Assembly: GCA_003290165.1 (NCBI GenBank)
Contig: QNQO01000528.1
Span: 496,001 to 560,000 of the forward strand
Direction of reading: 5' to 3'
Source: Berberis thunbergii
Taxonomy: Eukaryota > Streptophyta > Magnoliopsida > Ranunculales > Berberidaceae
DNA length: 64,000 bases
Shown: piece by piece, positions 36,250 to 48,180 of the stretch
Layout of the letters: every line of letters starts with the position of its first letter
Numbering within the stretch: the first letter of the stretch is position 1
The notes under the pieces: model-generated
What the model was told of the DNA's origin: nothing
The model's database searches: none
Seen by the model: only the letters and a program-made list of their open reading frames with translations
Translations under genes and position numbers: made by a program

Positions 36250-37876
36250 TTACTTCCATAATTCTTCCATGGGGATCCCACGCTGAAGTGCAACTTCACT
36301 GAACTGTCTCATCTTCCCAACTGCAACAACTGTGGCTCTGGCATTATTGAGAGCATTATTACTCCCTATTTGTTTCCCAAGAGCATTTTCAACACCTGCC
36401 ATTTCTAGAACGATCCTCACAGAACCCCCAGCAATCACACCAGTACCTGGTGAAGCAGGTCTCAGCATTACCTTTGCTGCCCCATAATCCCCATCAGCTC
36501 TGAAACCCATTAAGGTAGAAGTTTAAGTAAGTCATTTGTAGTGTATCACATGAACCGAACAAAGACTTCAACAGAGCTACATAGATGTGCAGATTAAGTA
36601 TAAAACAGTAAACATACTGGAGCTTCTATAATATCTTATAATTAAACATCTCAACTACAAAAACCAGTGAGTAATGAACAAGTAACCTGAAGAAAAAACA
36701 GTAAGTTCCTGACATGGATACTACAAAATCTCATGGCCCTCGTCAAACAGAATTCTGACATAAAAGGCATATAGGATGCGAAAGAAATAGTGGAAAAACA
36801 AGAACAACAAATGAATGCCTATAACCGCGAGACATGTCCTATGTTAAAGCTATTTCTTTGCATAAGTCAGTGGCTGACCGAAATCTATGTCTCTTCTTAA
36901 CTAAAACCCTAGCCTGTATGTTCCTTCTATTTAGGATGGAGCACTTGACACTATCAACTTGATTCTTCGTTAACATTCCCTTAATTCATCTCCTATTTGA
37001 TATACTTTTGAATTATCTGAAACATGCTGATATTCTCTTTCAGTGGCTTATTACTCATCATTCGATTTGAACTTGTTAATACTAAATCCTGAGCTCCAAT
37101 TTCAATCGATTTGAAGTTCTAGATACTAAATTCTAAACTTCCCAATCAAAATTGAAATAAACAAGAATATAATAAATTCAAAAACAACCTCCAACATCCA
37201 AACCCATACCTGTGAGGGAATGTAGCATATTTAGTCATCGGAATGGTAATGACATTCCTCCTCGCATTCACCGCAGCCTTCTGTACGGCACCAATGACCT
37301 CCGTAGCCTTCCCAACACCAACACCAACTTTCCCTTGCTTATCCCCAACAACAACCACAGCTCTAAAATGCAATTGCTTCCCACCCTTAACAACCTTAGT
37401 AACTCTCCTAACCTGCACCACCCTCTCCTCAAACCCATCCCTTATCTTCTCCTGCTTCACTTTCGACCCGAACCCACCTGCCTTTTTTACCTTGGCATCC
37501 ATAACATTGATGTCATTGCCCAAAACACTCACCCCACTGTAAGCAGTCCCATAAAGCTCTTCATAAGCAGCTGCAATCTCATCTTCAGACTCTGGGGGTA
37601 CCTCATCAAATGCCGGGGAGGGATGTAGCCCTCTGGGCGTGGTGGGGGGTCGTAGGTGATGTTGTCCTCTGGGTTCAGTTCATCAAAGAAGCTGGTGTCA
37701 AGGTCACTGGCTTTGGCTCTGATTGGGGTGAAAGTTGAGGGCTTTGAGGAGGGGAAGTGGATAGATGGGGTTTTGAGGGTTGTGAAGGAGAAGGTAGAGA
37801 TGGGGAGAGAGTTCGCGGATGTGTGGATTGAAAGAGTGGAGAAGGAAGAAGAGAGTGTTGTTGCAGAGGCAGCCAT
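36250..37876 (-). CDS. RPS5: Plastid 30S ribosomal protein S5, nuclear-encoded, with a 1-base frameshift
   Basis: Two exons, 37876-37210 and 36499-36250, joined by a GT-AG intron. The protein binds 16S rRNA in the chloroplast small subunit and helps decoding accuracy. A Ser/Thr-rich transit peptide ([12 protein letters not shown]...) opens it; a plant-specific acidic linker follows; then the S5 core: [46 protein letters not shown], and in exon 2 [45 protein letters not shown] and the C-terminus GIPMEELWK. The frame breaks at the GGGG at 37615-37618 (+ strand): one base is missing, so residues after PEGYIPP shift until an out-of-frame stop, while downstream the right protein continues in the other frame. 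With one extra G the length would be 305, normal for the family. Otherwise no damage is seen, so assembly error is likely. Confidence 0.92.
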
Positions 37877-38042
37877 TAGAGAGGGAAATTGAAGATGATG
37901 AAACAAACAGAGACACAGGCAATTGGTCTGCTTTTATCAGTGAAGTGAGACTCCCAAAGGGAAGCTTATCTGGAAATTTCTCAAAGGATAATAGGTGGTT
38001 TTTTCTTTTCATTTTGGCAGTTGGGGAAACTGAATAATTCAT

Positions 38043-39557
38043 TTTATTTATTTTATTAATTCATAAAAAAAAAATGACGAGTTTCTTTGTACAATTATTA
38101 ATTTGTAATTATAAAGTGGCATAAAAAAATTCAACATACTTTTATTTGTTTAAATACCATGATTAATCAAGACTAAATTAAGTTATTGATGTTTTAAGAA
38201 TTTGTACCAGTAAAAAACTTAGTTAGGTTAGTTATTCTTATCTCCTAGGGTTTATTTCTCGTAGCTTTGAGAAAACTTAGGCTACAAAAATAAGAGTAGT
38301 GTGGGTTGGTGTTCATCGATGAGGGTGATTGACTGGGCGGATGGGTTGTTGAAATAGATCACGTTCATCTTAATTAAAAGCTTTTGAAAATTGAGGTTGG
38401 TCGCTTATTCATATTAAATACTTATTTTTTTTAAAAGTGCCTCATGCTGAATTTATCATTCTAGCCTTAAAGTGGAAGTTATACATTGGCATTAGCTAAG
38501 TTGATGACTACCACACTAAAATCTCTACACATTATAAAAGACTCCTCACGTCAACACGTCATTTCACCAAGACTTTAAGTGCATCTTAGCACCTCATGCA
38601 TTTCCCCTAACAACATAGAAATTTTTTTGGAAATACTTGACGATGAGCAAGGATTGTGATTTCATTTTTTTTAGTTAATTTCGGTCTCCTGATTTTAAGA
38701 AATATTTCACTGTGTAAAGAAAAAACGTAAAATTTTCAAGAGTATATGAGATATGTGAAAAAAGGTTAAGATGCAAGTAAATAAATCTATTAAACACATT
38801 AAATAAAGTCTAAATACCTATAATTAGAAAATTAGTTTCAAAAATCAATATACAAGTAAAAAAAATGATAATTAGAAAATTGTGTGGGGTAGGGGGATTT
38901 CAAAAATCAATTAATAATTAGAAAGAGTCCTGAAATTTACGAAAAAACACTAAAATTTTCTGAAAAACTCATAAAAAAATGTAATTCTTAGTAGCTTGTT
39001 TTTGAATTTTTACAAAAAAAAATACCCTTGGAAAATGCAACTTTTCAATCGCCCTTTTCTTTTCGTAATTTAAAAAATTCGACAAAGTTTCATGAAAACA
39101 CAGTCCTTGACAATGAAAGCTCATATATATATATATCTTCTGGATGGTACATTGGTTTTAAGACCCTATACCAGCACATACACCATTGTTCAAACTGACG
39201 AACAGAGCGATTCATTCATTTGGAAACAAAGGTTTGGTTTTAGGATGATTAATATCTATTAATCAAAACAATGTCCGAGTTAGACGTGTCACACAATTCA
39301 ATTTGGATTTCTCAAACTGCAAACCATAAACTCACTCACCATTTTGCTAACATTACAACAAAAATAATACTGAAATTCTCCATATAGGTAGTCAGTAGCT
39401 TTAGCTCCATAAAAGGGAAGTACATTTGTCTGGAAGCAAGACTTGGTCTGATAATCTTCATATTAGAAAGGAAATAACTCACTACCAATTGAGCTAAGAA
39501 AATTACTGCTGTATAAAACCATCTACATTCAGTTATGCACCTTCGCAAAACTGAAAA
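38043..39557. other. AT-rich intergenic DNA between S5 and the B3 gene
   Basis: It contains an (AT)n stretch at 39123-39137 and low-complexity A/T runs. The portion close to 39557 is the presumed 3' UTR of the B3 gene. No other gene was seen. Confidence 0.5.
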
Positions 39558-42500
39558 TCACTTGTGTACCACATTATCCTCATCCTTCACGATGATATCA
39601 TTGTCCTTCACAGTGTCATCGAACATGGAGAAGTCATAATCATCAAACTTTGTTAGATCTTCAAGGTCGCTGAAGTCCCACTCGACGTCCGTTAGCATCA
39701 TGCCATCAAGCTCATATGACGGTTCATCTGTTTCCATCAGCGGTTGAATTCTGGAAAAAGTGCCATTACCAGAACTGCTCTCGTCTGAAGTTTTTCCAGT
39801 CGTGATCAAGCTTGATGAACTGCCTACCTCTTTGACAATCTTCTCTTTAGAACCATCAGGTGATTCTGATTGCCTTGTATACTCCTCTGCAGGAACTGAG
39901 GACAGATTCTGGCCCTTTTTGTAGGAGATATACTGTTCTCTTGCACAAAGAAATCACAGTTAGAAACCACTCATGCAGAATGTTAATCTTTGAAATGATG
40001 AATAACAAGCGCACACAGAAACACATACATACATGATACATGCACCAAAAAATCGCTGAGGTTTTTTAGAACATGGGCCATCTAGCTCGTACAGTAACCA
40101 TAAGTTATTTTTTTTCCCATAAAAAAAGGTTTAAATGCTATTAAAGTTGTTTAAAGCAGGTGCCCCATCTAGGCTAGTTTGTTGTTTTCTTTGCTTACCT
40201 TTGTCAAGCCTCTGCAGATCATACTCGTCTAATCAATTTTTCCAACAGACTGATAATTAACCTCGAAACATCAGGATTATATATTGCAGGAATCCAGGCA
40301 TTCACAGGGTCAAGCATTGTTCAAAATATTTGCAACAAATCGTGATATATTGCTATTAGTATTGGAAATTCCAACCAAATTATTGAATATTCGGCCATAT
40401 ATGTGACATGATTCCAATATGTAACCAAAACTCGGATTAACAATTAAATCATTGAGATCAAGAGGCTTGGGTTGTCAGAAAAGCAAAGATATGCAACTTA
40501 AGATTTAGGCCCAAGATTGCTTAGGTTTTCTCTTTGAAATTTTAGAATGGACTCGGCTTAAAAGTTGAGCTCTGTTAAGATAGGCTCAGGCCCAACAACC
40601 TGACTTGCTGTGAGTGAAATTGGTCAGTCTCACAAAGCTCAGGTTCTTGAAATTGTACTGGACCAGGGCATGGCTTGGTTGAATTTCTAACTTCTATTGA
40701 AAATTTGATCCTATAAAATAGCAGTGTCTTTCACATTTGGATCATACCATGATCTGGAATGCCTTGTGCATGCAACTTTGATGTATGAAAAGCCTTACCT
40801 GAGATCATAAACCAAAGTTCTTTGCCATCGGCTGTCGAGATTACTCACTCAGGACAGTCATGGATATGCAGCACTACTTAGCGAGGGTAGCTCCACCCAA
40901 ATAGCGATGGCCCATACTCTTTCCTGACAATGGGATGGGCATTGGGCTAATCCCTTGGAGCATGAAAATACACCCTCAAGTTTGACTTTTGAGCTTTCCC
41001 ATTGAAAAGCTCCAAGTCTTTAATTAAACATTGTTTATATCGTTATAAGACCTTTGGATCATTTTTATTTTTTTTCAAAGATAAAAGACAGCATTTAAAT
41101 GGTTTATGGCAAAAGAAGTCTCACAAGCCTTTCACATTCGTCATGAAAGATCATGATTACGTCCCCGGGATTGAGCTGATTATTTTCTATATACTCTCCT
41201 GCATAGATGGAAGAGAGAGATGATGTAATTAACTTCTCAGAATAAAACCCAGTTCATTAGATGAAATGAATGGTATTCTCAACTTGCAATAGATGCAAAA
41301 AGAAAAAGGTTGGTGTCGCCTTTCAACCCCAAACTTTTCAAAGGGAAAAAAAAAACAAAGTTTTTACCTGTATTTTCTAGTAAATACATTCTGCTCCTGT
41401 TATTTGGCCAAAACCTGATTTAACAAACAGAGTCATTGGTTGATGGAAAAGCTACTTTGTACATGAGTGCATGCAATACTCGAAAAGAACAATGTCAATG
41501 TCACCTGTATCTCATGTTCCAGGTTTTTGCAGAATCCACCTCTGTCACTGCAATTTCTATTCCTCCTTCAGGGTAAGATTCGGTAGGAAGTCCTCTGAGG
41601 CTTTCTGTCATCATCAACAATAAAAGAAAAGGACAATATAGTTAAGAATATCTACAAAAAGGTTATTAGCAAAATAACATAGAGGAGATGCATGAACCAA
41701 GCGGTATCCTTTCATTTGGAGACGTGGGCTTTTATTCTGTTTTTTCCTCCTTCAATGAATGGCTTGATATATTTGAAAATAATAAATAATTGAAATAGTG
41801 TCTTTCAACAGTTGGAGAATATGGTAATAATAGCATTGCATAACCCTTTCCAATTAAAAAATTGAAGTTCAGTATTTTCACAAGGATCCAAGTTCAGAGA
41901 CTTCCCATTGCAGTTAGCAGCAAAGCAATATAGAGATAGCAAACTGATCCTACCCATAGTTACTCGTTTTTGTTACCAATTCAAGAGATGAGATGGACAA
42001 TAGACTCGTGAATGAACAACTGACCTTTGGAAGCACAATCCTTCCAAGATCGCTTACATCACTTTTCTTAAGTTCTTTCTGAAGAATGAACTTCAACTTC
42101 TGTTACAAATCCGACCATCAATGTCTCAGAAGAACACGTGAAACATAAGAAATTGGTAAATATCTCAGAAGAACAAAAGAAACATAAGAAATGTGAAATT
42201 TTGGACAACTTTCCATCTTTAGAAGTTTAGAAAGGGGGATCCAGAGTAAATTCCAAATTTGCAGATGTAAAAGCTTTAATGGAAAGCCAACCCACCTTGC
42301 CATCTGCAGTTGTAAAATTGCAGACATCACTTTTCTCCTCATGATTAAATGCACTAAAAATGGTAGGTGGCCTACGGGATGAAGAGGAACGTTTCTGACT
42401 AGACGAAGAGCCATGCCTTGTCACCTTTCTCTTGCTCCTTGCAGACCTTTTTACCAATGAGTGCCGTTGCTGGGGCAGATGGACTTCAGAAGAGTTTTCC

Positions 42501-42826
42501 CTATCAACTTCACCACTGTGCATCTCCAGGGAAATACCATCACAGAAACCCCCCAATAAAGAATTGGGGGTTCCATCATCAACTCTTTCTTGGCCTGTCG
42601 TCCAAGGGTATACCGGAAGGAGTGGCGGAGAACATTCGGATTCACGAGAAAAGAAAGGGGGATCTGAAGAAGCTGAAGAAAGGGACCAAACTGGAGCACC
42701 GGTGTCGGCATTCACATTCAAATTTTCTCTTGTACTCTCTTCTTGATGGAGACTTGTACTAATGATAGTTGGAGGGCTGTGGTTTTTGGTGATTCCATTG
42801 AGTTCAGAGTCGTTCTTTGACCCCAT
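39558..42826 (-). CDS. B3-domain transcription factor of the LEC2/FUS3/ABI3 group, with a 1-base frameshift
   Basis: Seven exons on the minus strand: 42826-42296, 42099-42025, 41604-41505, 41414-41368, 41198-41136, 40831-40799 and 39937-39558, all GT-AG and phase-consistent, about 409 residues. After a Ser-rich N-terminus with a basic patch (RSARSKRK) comes the B3 DNA-binding domain (~178-283): ILQKELKKSDVSDLGRIVLP, SAKTWNMRYR, FWPNNRSRMYLLENTG, NQLNPGDVIMIFHDES, ELWFMIS. The C-terminus is acidic (EWDFSDLEDLTKFDDYDFSM), a likely activation region. Seed-type B3 factors bind RY (CATGCA) elements and drive embryo maturation genes. The KELK.SDV...GRIVLP and HDES motifs look most LEC2-like, but the subgroup is not certain. 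Exon 3 lacks one base at 41562-41563 (GG where GGG is expected), which creates a stop in the middle of the B3 domain. An in-frame ATG at 43114 could extend the N-terminus by 96 residues. Confidence 0.87.
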
Positions 42827-43270
42827 GAATAGATGAGTGCTTACTGCAATCAAAGAATGATTGTGAAGCAATATTGAAATGAGGAAGAGACGTGAGGGAG
42901 GGTAACGAAGGTGAAAATAGCTCTTGAAACCAGTAGAGTGAAGACAGGTGGAGACGAAATGAGAGGAACACGTCAACAAATGCTGACAGGTGGATAAAGG
43001 AAGGTGTACCAGAGTAAAAAGGACGGACGGAGAAAGCGAGGAGAACCAGAGGCACTTGAAGATAGTGGTGCATTGGGTGCCAGATGGTGCATGAGTACAG
43101 GTTTCGGATACCATATGAGAAGGAAAATGCTTGAAACTTGGCACCTCCTTGTTATAGTGTGGGCAGAAGACTTAAGTCTGCATTCATAATGTCTATCACG
43201 TCACTGAATGCACTCCCATGATCCATACTTGCATATTTATCATCCTTGATATGTGCAAGACATCACATTA

Positions 43271-44025
43271 CAGTAAAGCCTCTAGAGAGATACTCTATAT
43301 AGGAATAACCTCGTAGTCATAAAAAATTATGATCCCAATTTGGGCAAGTTATAAATAGAAATAAACTCCGCATTGTAATAAGTTATAAGTTTTTTAGGTT
43401 CAGTCTTAAGAAATTTGCCTCTACAGAGTAATAATTGTAAGATATACCCAAAAATAAAATATAGATATGTAATGTCACAATAAAAATGTAAGATGAAATA
43501 AAATATTTTTCTAAAGTGGTATGTAACAATGATTTATTATTTAGAGTTCAATGCTTCGTCTTTGAGAGCTTGCGGGTACATAATAAGTCGTCAACATGAA
43601 CACGTTGTTGAAGTCAAAATATTTTTAATTTCTCATGATTGTTTATAGCTTCTTAGAATGAATCTTTTAGTATTGCCATAATGTCATCCTCCGGATTATT
43701 TCCTTCCCCTTCTTGCCTAATTGCAGCAAGGATTTCTTCTTCACTTGGGGCTTACATGTTTTGTTGCCCATCCATTGGATTAGTGTAGCGAAGTTGTTGA
43801 ATTTGATCTACTTTATGACTTGTTGAATTGGATTAGTTTAGTGTTCGATGACTTTTATTCTTTTGATCAAATTCAGTTTTAATTTGCAATTCATCAACAT
43901 TCGAGGTCCTAATTTTGCAGTGGTTGAAATAATTTTTGTAACTACACCTCCATTAAGTCATAACCTCCTTATAGTAATAAAATTAGTTGGGTCTCCCAAC
44001 ATTATAATTATAGAGAGGTTTACTG
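43271..44025. mobile_element. hAT-like degenerate element, 755 bp
   Basis: The left end CAGTAAAGCCTCT and the right end, read inward, CAGTAAACCTCT match a terminal motif common in plant genomes. Subterminal GATCCCAATTTGGG and GGGTCTCCCAAC lie in mirrored positions. Fragmentary words inside suggest a decayed coding region. An 8-bp duplication was looked for and not found. Confidence 0.6.
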
Positions 44026-44899
44026 CATTATATATCAGTTTTTTCCCTTTTTCAATGTAAAATATTTATACTAAATATAATCCTAAATTTAAAAAGTTAA
44101 TGATATTTGACTCTTAGCTTGACAAAGTTGGGTGGCGAAAACAATTGAAGTGCGCACTCTTATGGTTAGCATGGCCCATTTTGTGATCTAAAAAATATCA
44201 TGAAGGGTTACAAGTATAAATCTTGAGTAAGGGGTATTCTTCTAATATTAAAGTAAGTGCACAAAAAGCGGGACCAATGATAAGGGGACGGTAATCAATA
44301 GGACATGCATTTTCCAGGGTGCCCCCAGTAGTATTGGTTCATCGAAACCAAATTGGCCACATACTGGAAAAAATAAAATAAAAAGCTACATATCAGGAAA
44401 GGAAGCGTCTCTTCCGATAGGATTTTCTCTGTAATACCTTGTAAAGCAAAGGATCATAAAGTGTCCAATGATGCAAAATATGTATATGAAGACCAAACAG
44501 AACCCAGCTTTTGGATCATGTTATATAGGATATAAAACTACAAGTCAGTAATCACTTTACAAATTGTTTTAACAAACAATGCACATGGGTAGAAAGGATC
44601 AGTTCTATATGGAATGGGATATTCAATCCAAACCTTTTTCAACCTAAATTCCTAAATCTATTTCAATAACCAGATCTAATCTATTCAAGCATACCTCGCA
44701 AAATGCCTAGAAACATAACAAAGAATCTGACACTTACAATGAACTTCCACCACCCTAGACCGCCATGACCATTAGAGAGCATGTCACAGATACCATAATT
44801 GTCACAAATACCACCGTATTCCCACTGCTCCTTGTCCCTCCACTTCCTCATTATAATATCTACTTTTTTTCCTTTTAAGGGAAAATTATTCATCTTACA
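44026..44899. other. Intergenic DNA, no gene seen
   Basis: No domain or repeat was recognised in this stretch. Confidence 0.45.
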
Positions 44900-45808
44900 C
44901 AAGGATGCATAGACTCTTCGGAGAATTTGTCGTACCCGTGTCCGACACATATTCGACATCGATATTCGCTCGAAACGCCTTGGACAAGTGTAAGACACTT
45001 AGACAACGTGTAGACAGGATCAGACACATGGTGAATATGGTCATTGTGTCAGATACGCCTCCGACACCAAAAACTCTGTCAAGACACACCTTCAACATAC
45101 CAAAACTCGGTCAGGACAACCAATTTTATTTATTTATTTTTAATTTTTTACTTTTAGTAGGCTCAAATAACCACCTAATTTAAAGGTTGTTAGTCCATCT
45201 GAATTGAGAAACTTTCAATTACAATTTAAGAGTCAAGATAGAAAGGGCGATCAAAGCCATTGAAGCAAGCTTCATCTTAATCTTTATTTATTCTTCTCTC
45301 TTCTACTTCTTTAATTTACTTTTTATGTCATCTTCTTTTCCATTTTATTTATTCTTCTCTCTTCTCCACTTTTTAATCTTTATTTATTTTTTATGTCATC
45401 TTCTTCTCCACTTTTTAATCTTTATTTATTTTCTCTCTTCTACTTCTTTAATTTACTTCTACAGATTGTCATCTTCTTCTTTTTATGTCATCTGCTTCTC
45501 CACTTTTATGTCTCTTCTTCTTTTTATCTATATTCTTTTTTCAATTTTTCTTCCTACTTGCAACAGAGAGATAAATGCATTGTTTGTGTTTCATTTTCAT
45601 TTCCATATTTCTTATTGTTTTCTATTTAAACTCTTTCTTTATTGAATTGTTGTTTATCTTCATTTGATTTGATTGAAAAAAAAATGTATAACATGTCACT
45701 GCATCCTAATTTTTTGAAAATTTCGAGTGAGCATGTCGTGTCTGTGTTTGACATCGACACACATGTAAGTGTCCGACAAGGCGCACATGTTGTGTCTTGG
45801 AATCCTTG
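44900..45808. mobile_element. Dispersed TIR element, family A copy 2
   Basis: It starts CAAGGATGCATAGACTC and ends inverted near AATCCTTG, matching copy 1 at 15471-16384. Both have GACTCTTC/AACTCTTC, GTCCGACAC words, GATACGCCTCCGA, ACCACCTAATTTAA and a later CATCCTAATTTTTTG/GTCCTAATTTTTTG block. The central CT-rich part is expanded here (45290-45545). The flanks ATCTTACA/ATGCCACA match at 6 of 8. It lacks the nested 318-bp MITE of copy 1. Confidence 0.75.
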
Positions 45809-47509
45809 ATGCCACATAAAATCATATTGTTTTGGGAGAAACCCTTAAAAACGTTAACATCCCAGAATTAGAGAATATCAATTGGTATAAAAGTACTAAA
45901 AACAATTCTTTCAAAGGGTTGGGGGTACCCAACTCCACAACAAGATCAAAGTTTACACAATCATGACATCCATACTCGAAGATCATTTCTAACCGGACCA
46001 CACAACACGACATATAAGGAATGGCACCACTTCAAGTTCTTCGAGGTGTAAAATAATCAAGCCTTCAACAATACCTCCATGGACTCCAGCGTAACCCATA
46101 CTTACCCAACAAATTGACAACATACCTTCAAGTCCCACTTACCCAATCACAGTAAGGAAGATACATTGCAAACTAAGGGAATGAGCCCTACATAGAACAA
46201 CCCACATCAATATCCATACCTCCATGCATAAGCTCCGTACAAATTATGAGACTCTAAGAGGAACTTTTTTTCTCCAAACCAACTTTAAAGGAAAATTCAA
46301 TCGAGTTCTAGCAGGCAAATGGGTCATAGCCCAGTTAGAAGGGGGGAAAACACATGCAAAAGTTCTCTATACTCGTCATAATCTTCCTTCCTAGAATTGT
46401 CCGCTTTGAACCCAAGGTCCGCACGGCTTAAAAAGGCGTAGTACTTTGTAGATCCAAACTCATACATATATAGTACATCACCCTCCCACACCTAGGTGAT
46501 GTGAGATTATGATCTCCCCTTTGTAGCTTGTCAACCCTCTTAGGATCCATGAGTTCTTAGGCTTTTCCCTCATCCTCTCCCTCAGGTCCGCCCACACAAG
46601 GGTATCATAATCAACTTTCTTTCTCCTCACAACGTATAGAAAACCACCACTTGAATTTGGAAAATGAAAAACCTCACCTTGTTGTTCATTTTGTACAAAA
46701 GATAAATTGATGAGCACTTATTTTCATTAAGAATGACATCCTCGGTGCATGGATCTTGGCCATAAAAAACTTGTCTTTCATATTTTTAACCACATCAAAT
46801 GTGGTTTGCAATTAGATGCTAAAAATTGACAATCCAAATAGTAAACCAACATACAACTACAAATATGAAAATTACAAATATGTGTTATTTATCTCCTCAA
46901 CTTAAAGATTAACTCTCAAAACATTATTTGGTCATTAAAATTTTGTTATAAGATTTATTTTTTATTTTAAAACTTCTCCCTTGAACCTAACCCTTAAATA
47001 ATCAAATAGTTCATACACAAAAAATGTGTCAAGAGAACAGTTGTCGATTCTTTTCATGCTTCTTGAATTGCTCAATCAAATTGTTCTAGTAGATGATGAA
47101 GATCAATGGGTTTGAAAATTTTGGTAAATTTACAGTCTTAGAATGAAAAATCTGATAAATTTACAGTCTTGGACTGATCACTCCCCAAGTGATTCCCCAC
47201 TACCACACCAAATCTTTGATAGAATTTGTGAGATAGGGAATGTCTCTCCCTTTCCATATGGTAGCAAAAAAAAAATCCCCCACAACCAAACACCTTGGAC
47301 TCTTGTGAGAAACCTCTCCTTCCCCAAAAGCACACTTACTGAAAGAGCTAGATGGCGGAGGATAAGAAGGCCAAAGCGTGATAACAAAGGGGTAGGAGAA
47401 AAAAATGTGCTCCATGCATTCTTGCTGCTTTTCTCAAAGGGCACATCTATTAGTGATGATGTTGGTTTTCACAAAAGGTACATCTATTAGTGAGGATGAG
47501 GCCCCCTTC
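45809..47509. other. Repeat-derived intergenic DNA
   Basis: No intact gene. About 46410-46530 shares GATCCAAAC.CA..CATATATAG and a GTGATGTGAGATTAT word with the repeat tract at 59040-59470, so it is probably a fragment of the same LTR-like family. Confidence 0.4.
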
Positions 47510-48180
47510 TAGCAAGGTTGTCCTTAAGTAGCAAAATCGCCGATTTGGTACCGGATACTAGACCAAAAATTGCCACTAAAAATTGGAGTGAGGAAATCGG
47601 TAAAAATTAGTGAAATCGACCAATTTTTGGTAATAACTCGAACTCGGACGAATTAATTGGAAAACTCAGTTTTGGTTTTTTGTTTTTGGTTTTTTTTTTT
47701 TTTTTTAAGGTTTCTTTTTTATGTTTTTACTTGGGAATTCATTTGTGTTGTGTAGTTAAGTAAATACATTTGAGATGTTTGAGATTTTTTTGTTATCCTA
47801 ACTTTATTTTGACAATGACAATACTCATTTATAAGACGTATTAGAATTAGATTATAAGACGTATATATTGGTAAAGAAAAAAATTTGATTATGTTTTCTC
47901 TTCTTTTTGTTCGTAGGGTGCTTTCTTTCATTAAAAAAAAATGTTAATACTTCATACATATCAGAGAAGTTGGTTGAAAACCTAAAAGTCTAGAAGAGTA
48001 AAACAATTGATTTTCATGATATTTCTTTTGCTAAATTAGATGTTATTAGGAATGAATATAAAAAATAATTATTGATATTACTGTCCAAGTTTGTCCAAAA
48101 CTCCCCGAGTAATTGGTTGACACGGTATTCATTCTCTGACCGAGTCGTTACCGAGTTACGAGTTAACTACCCAGGTTATC
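47510..48180. mobile_element. Possible Mutator-like relic
   Basis: The two edges are rich in CGATTTGG/ACTCGGAC and CCGAGTCGTTACCGAGTTACG words in roughly inverted arrangement around an AT-rich centre, similar in style to the elements at 5409 and 33688. Ends and target duplication are not resolved. Confidence 0.3.

Noticed and set aside
41125..41135. Alternative donor for B3 exon 5 after codons Cys-Glu-Arg-Leu
   Set aside because: It gives a premature stop in exon 6, whereas the donor after 41136 keeps the frame and yields the conserved HDES motif.
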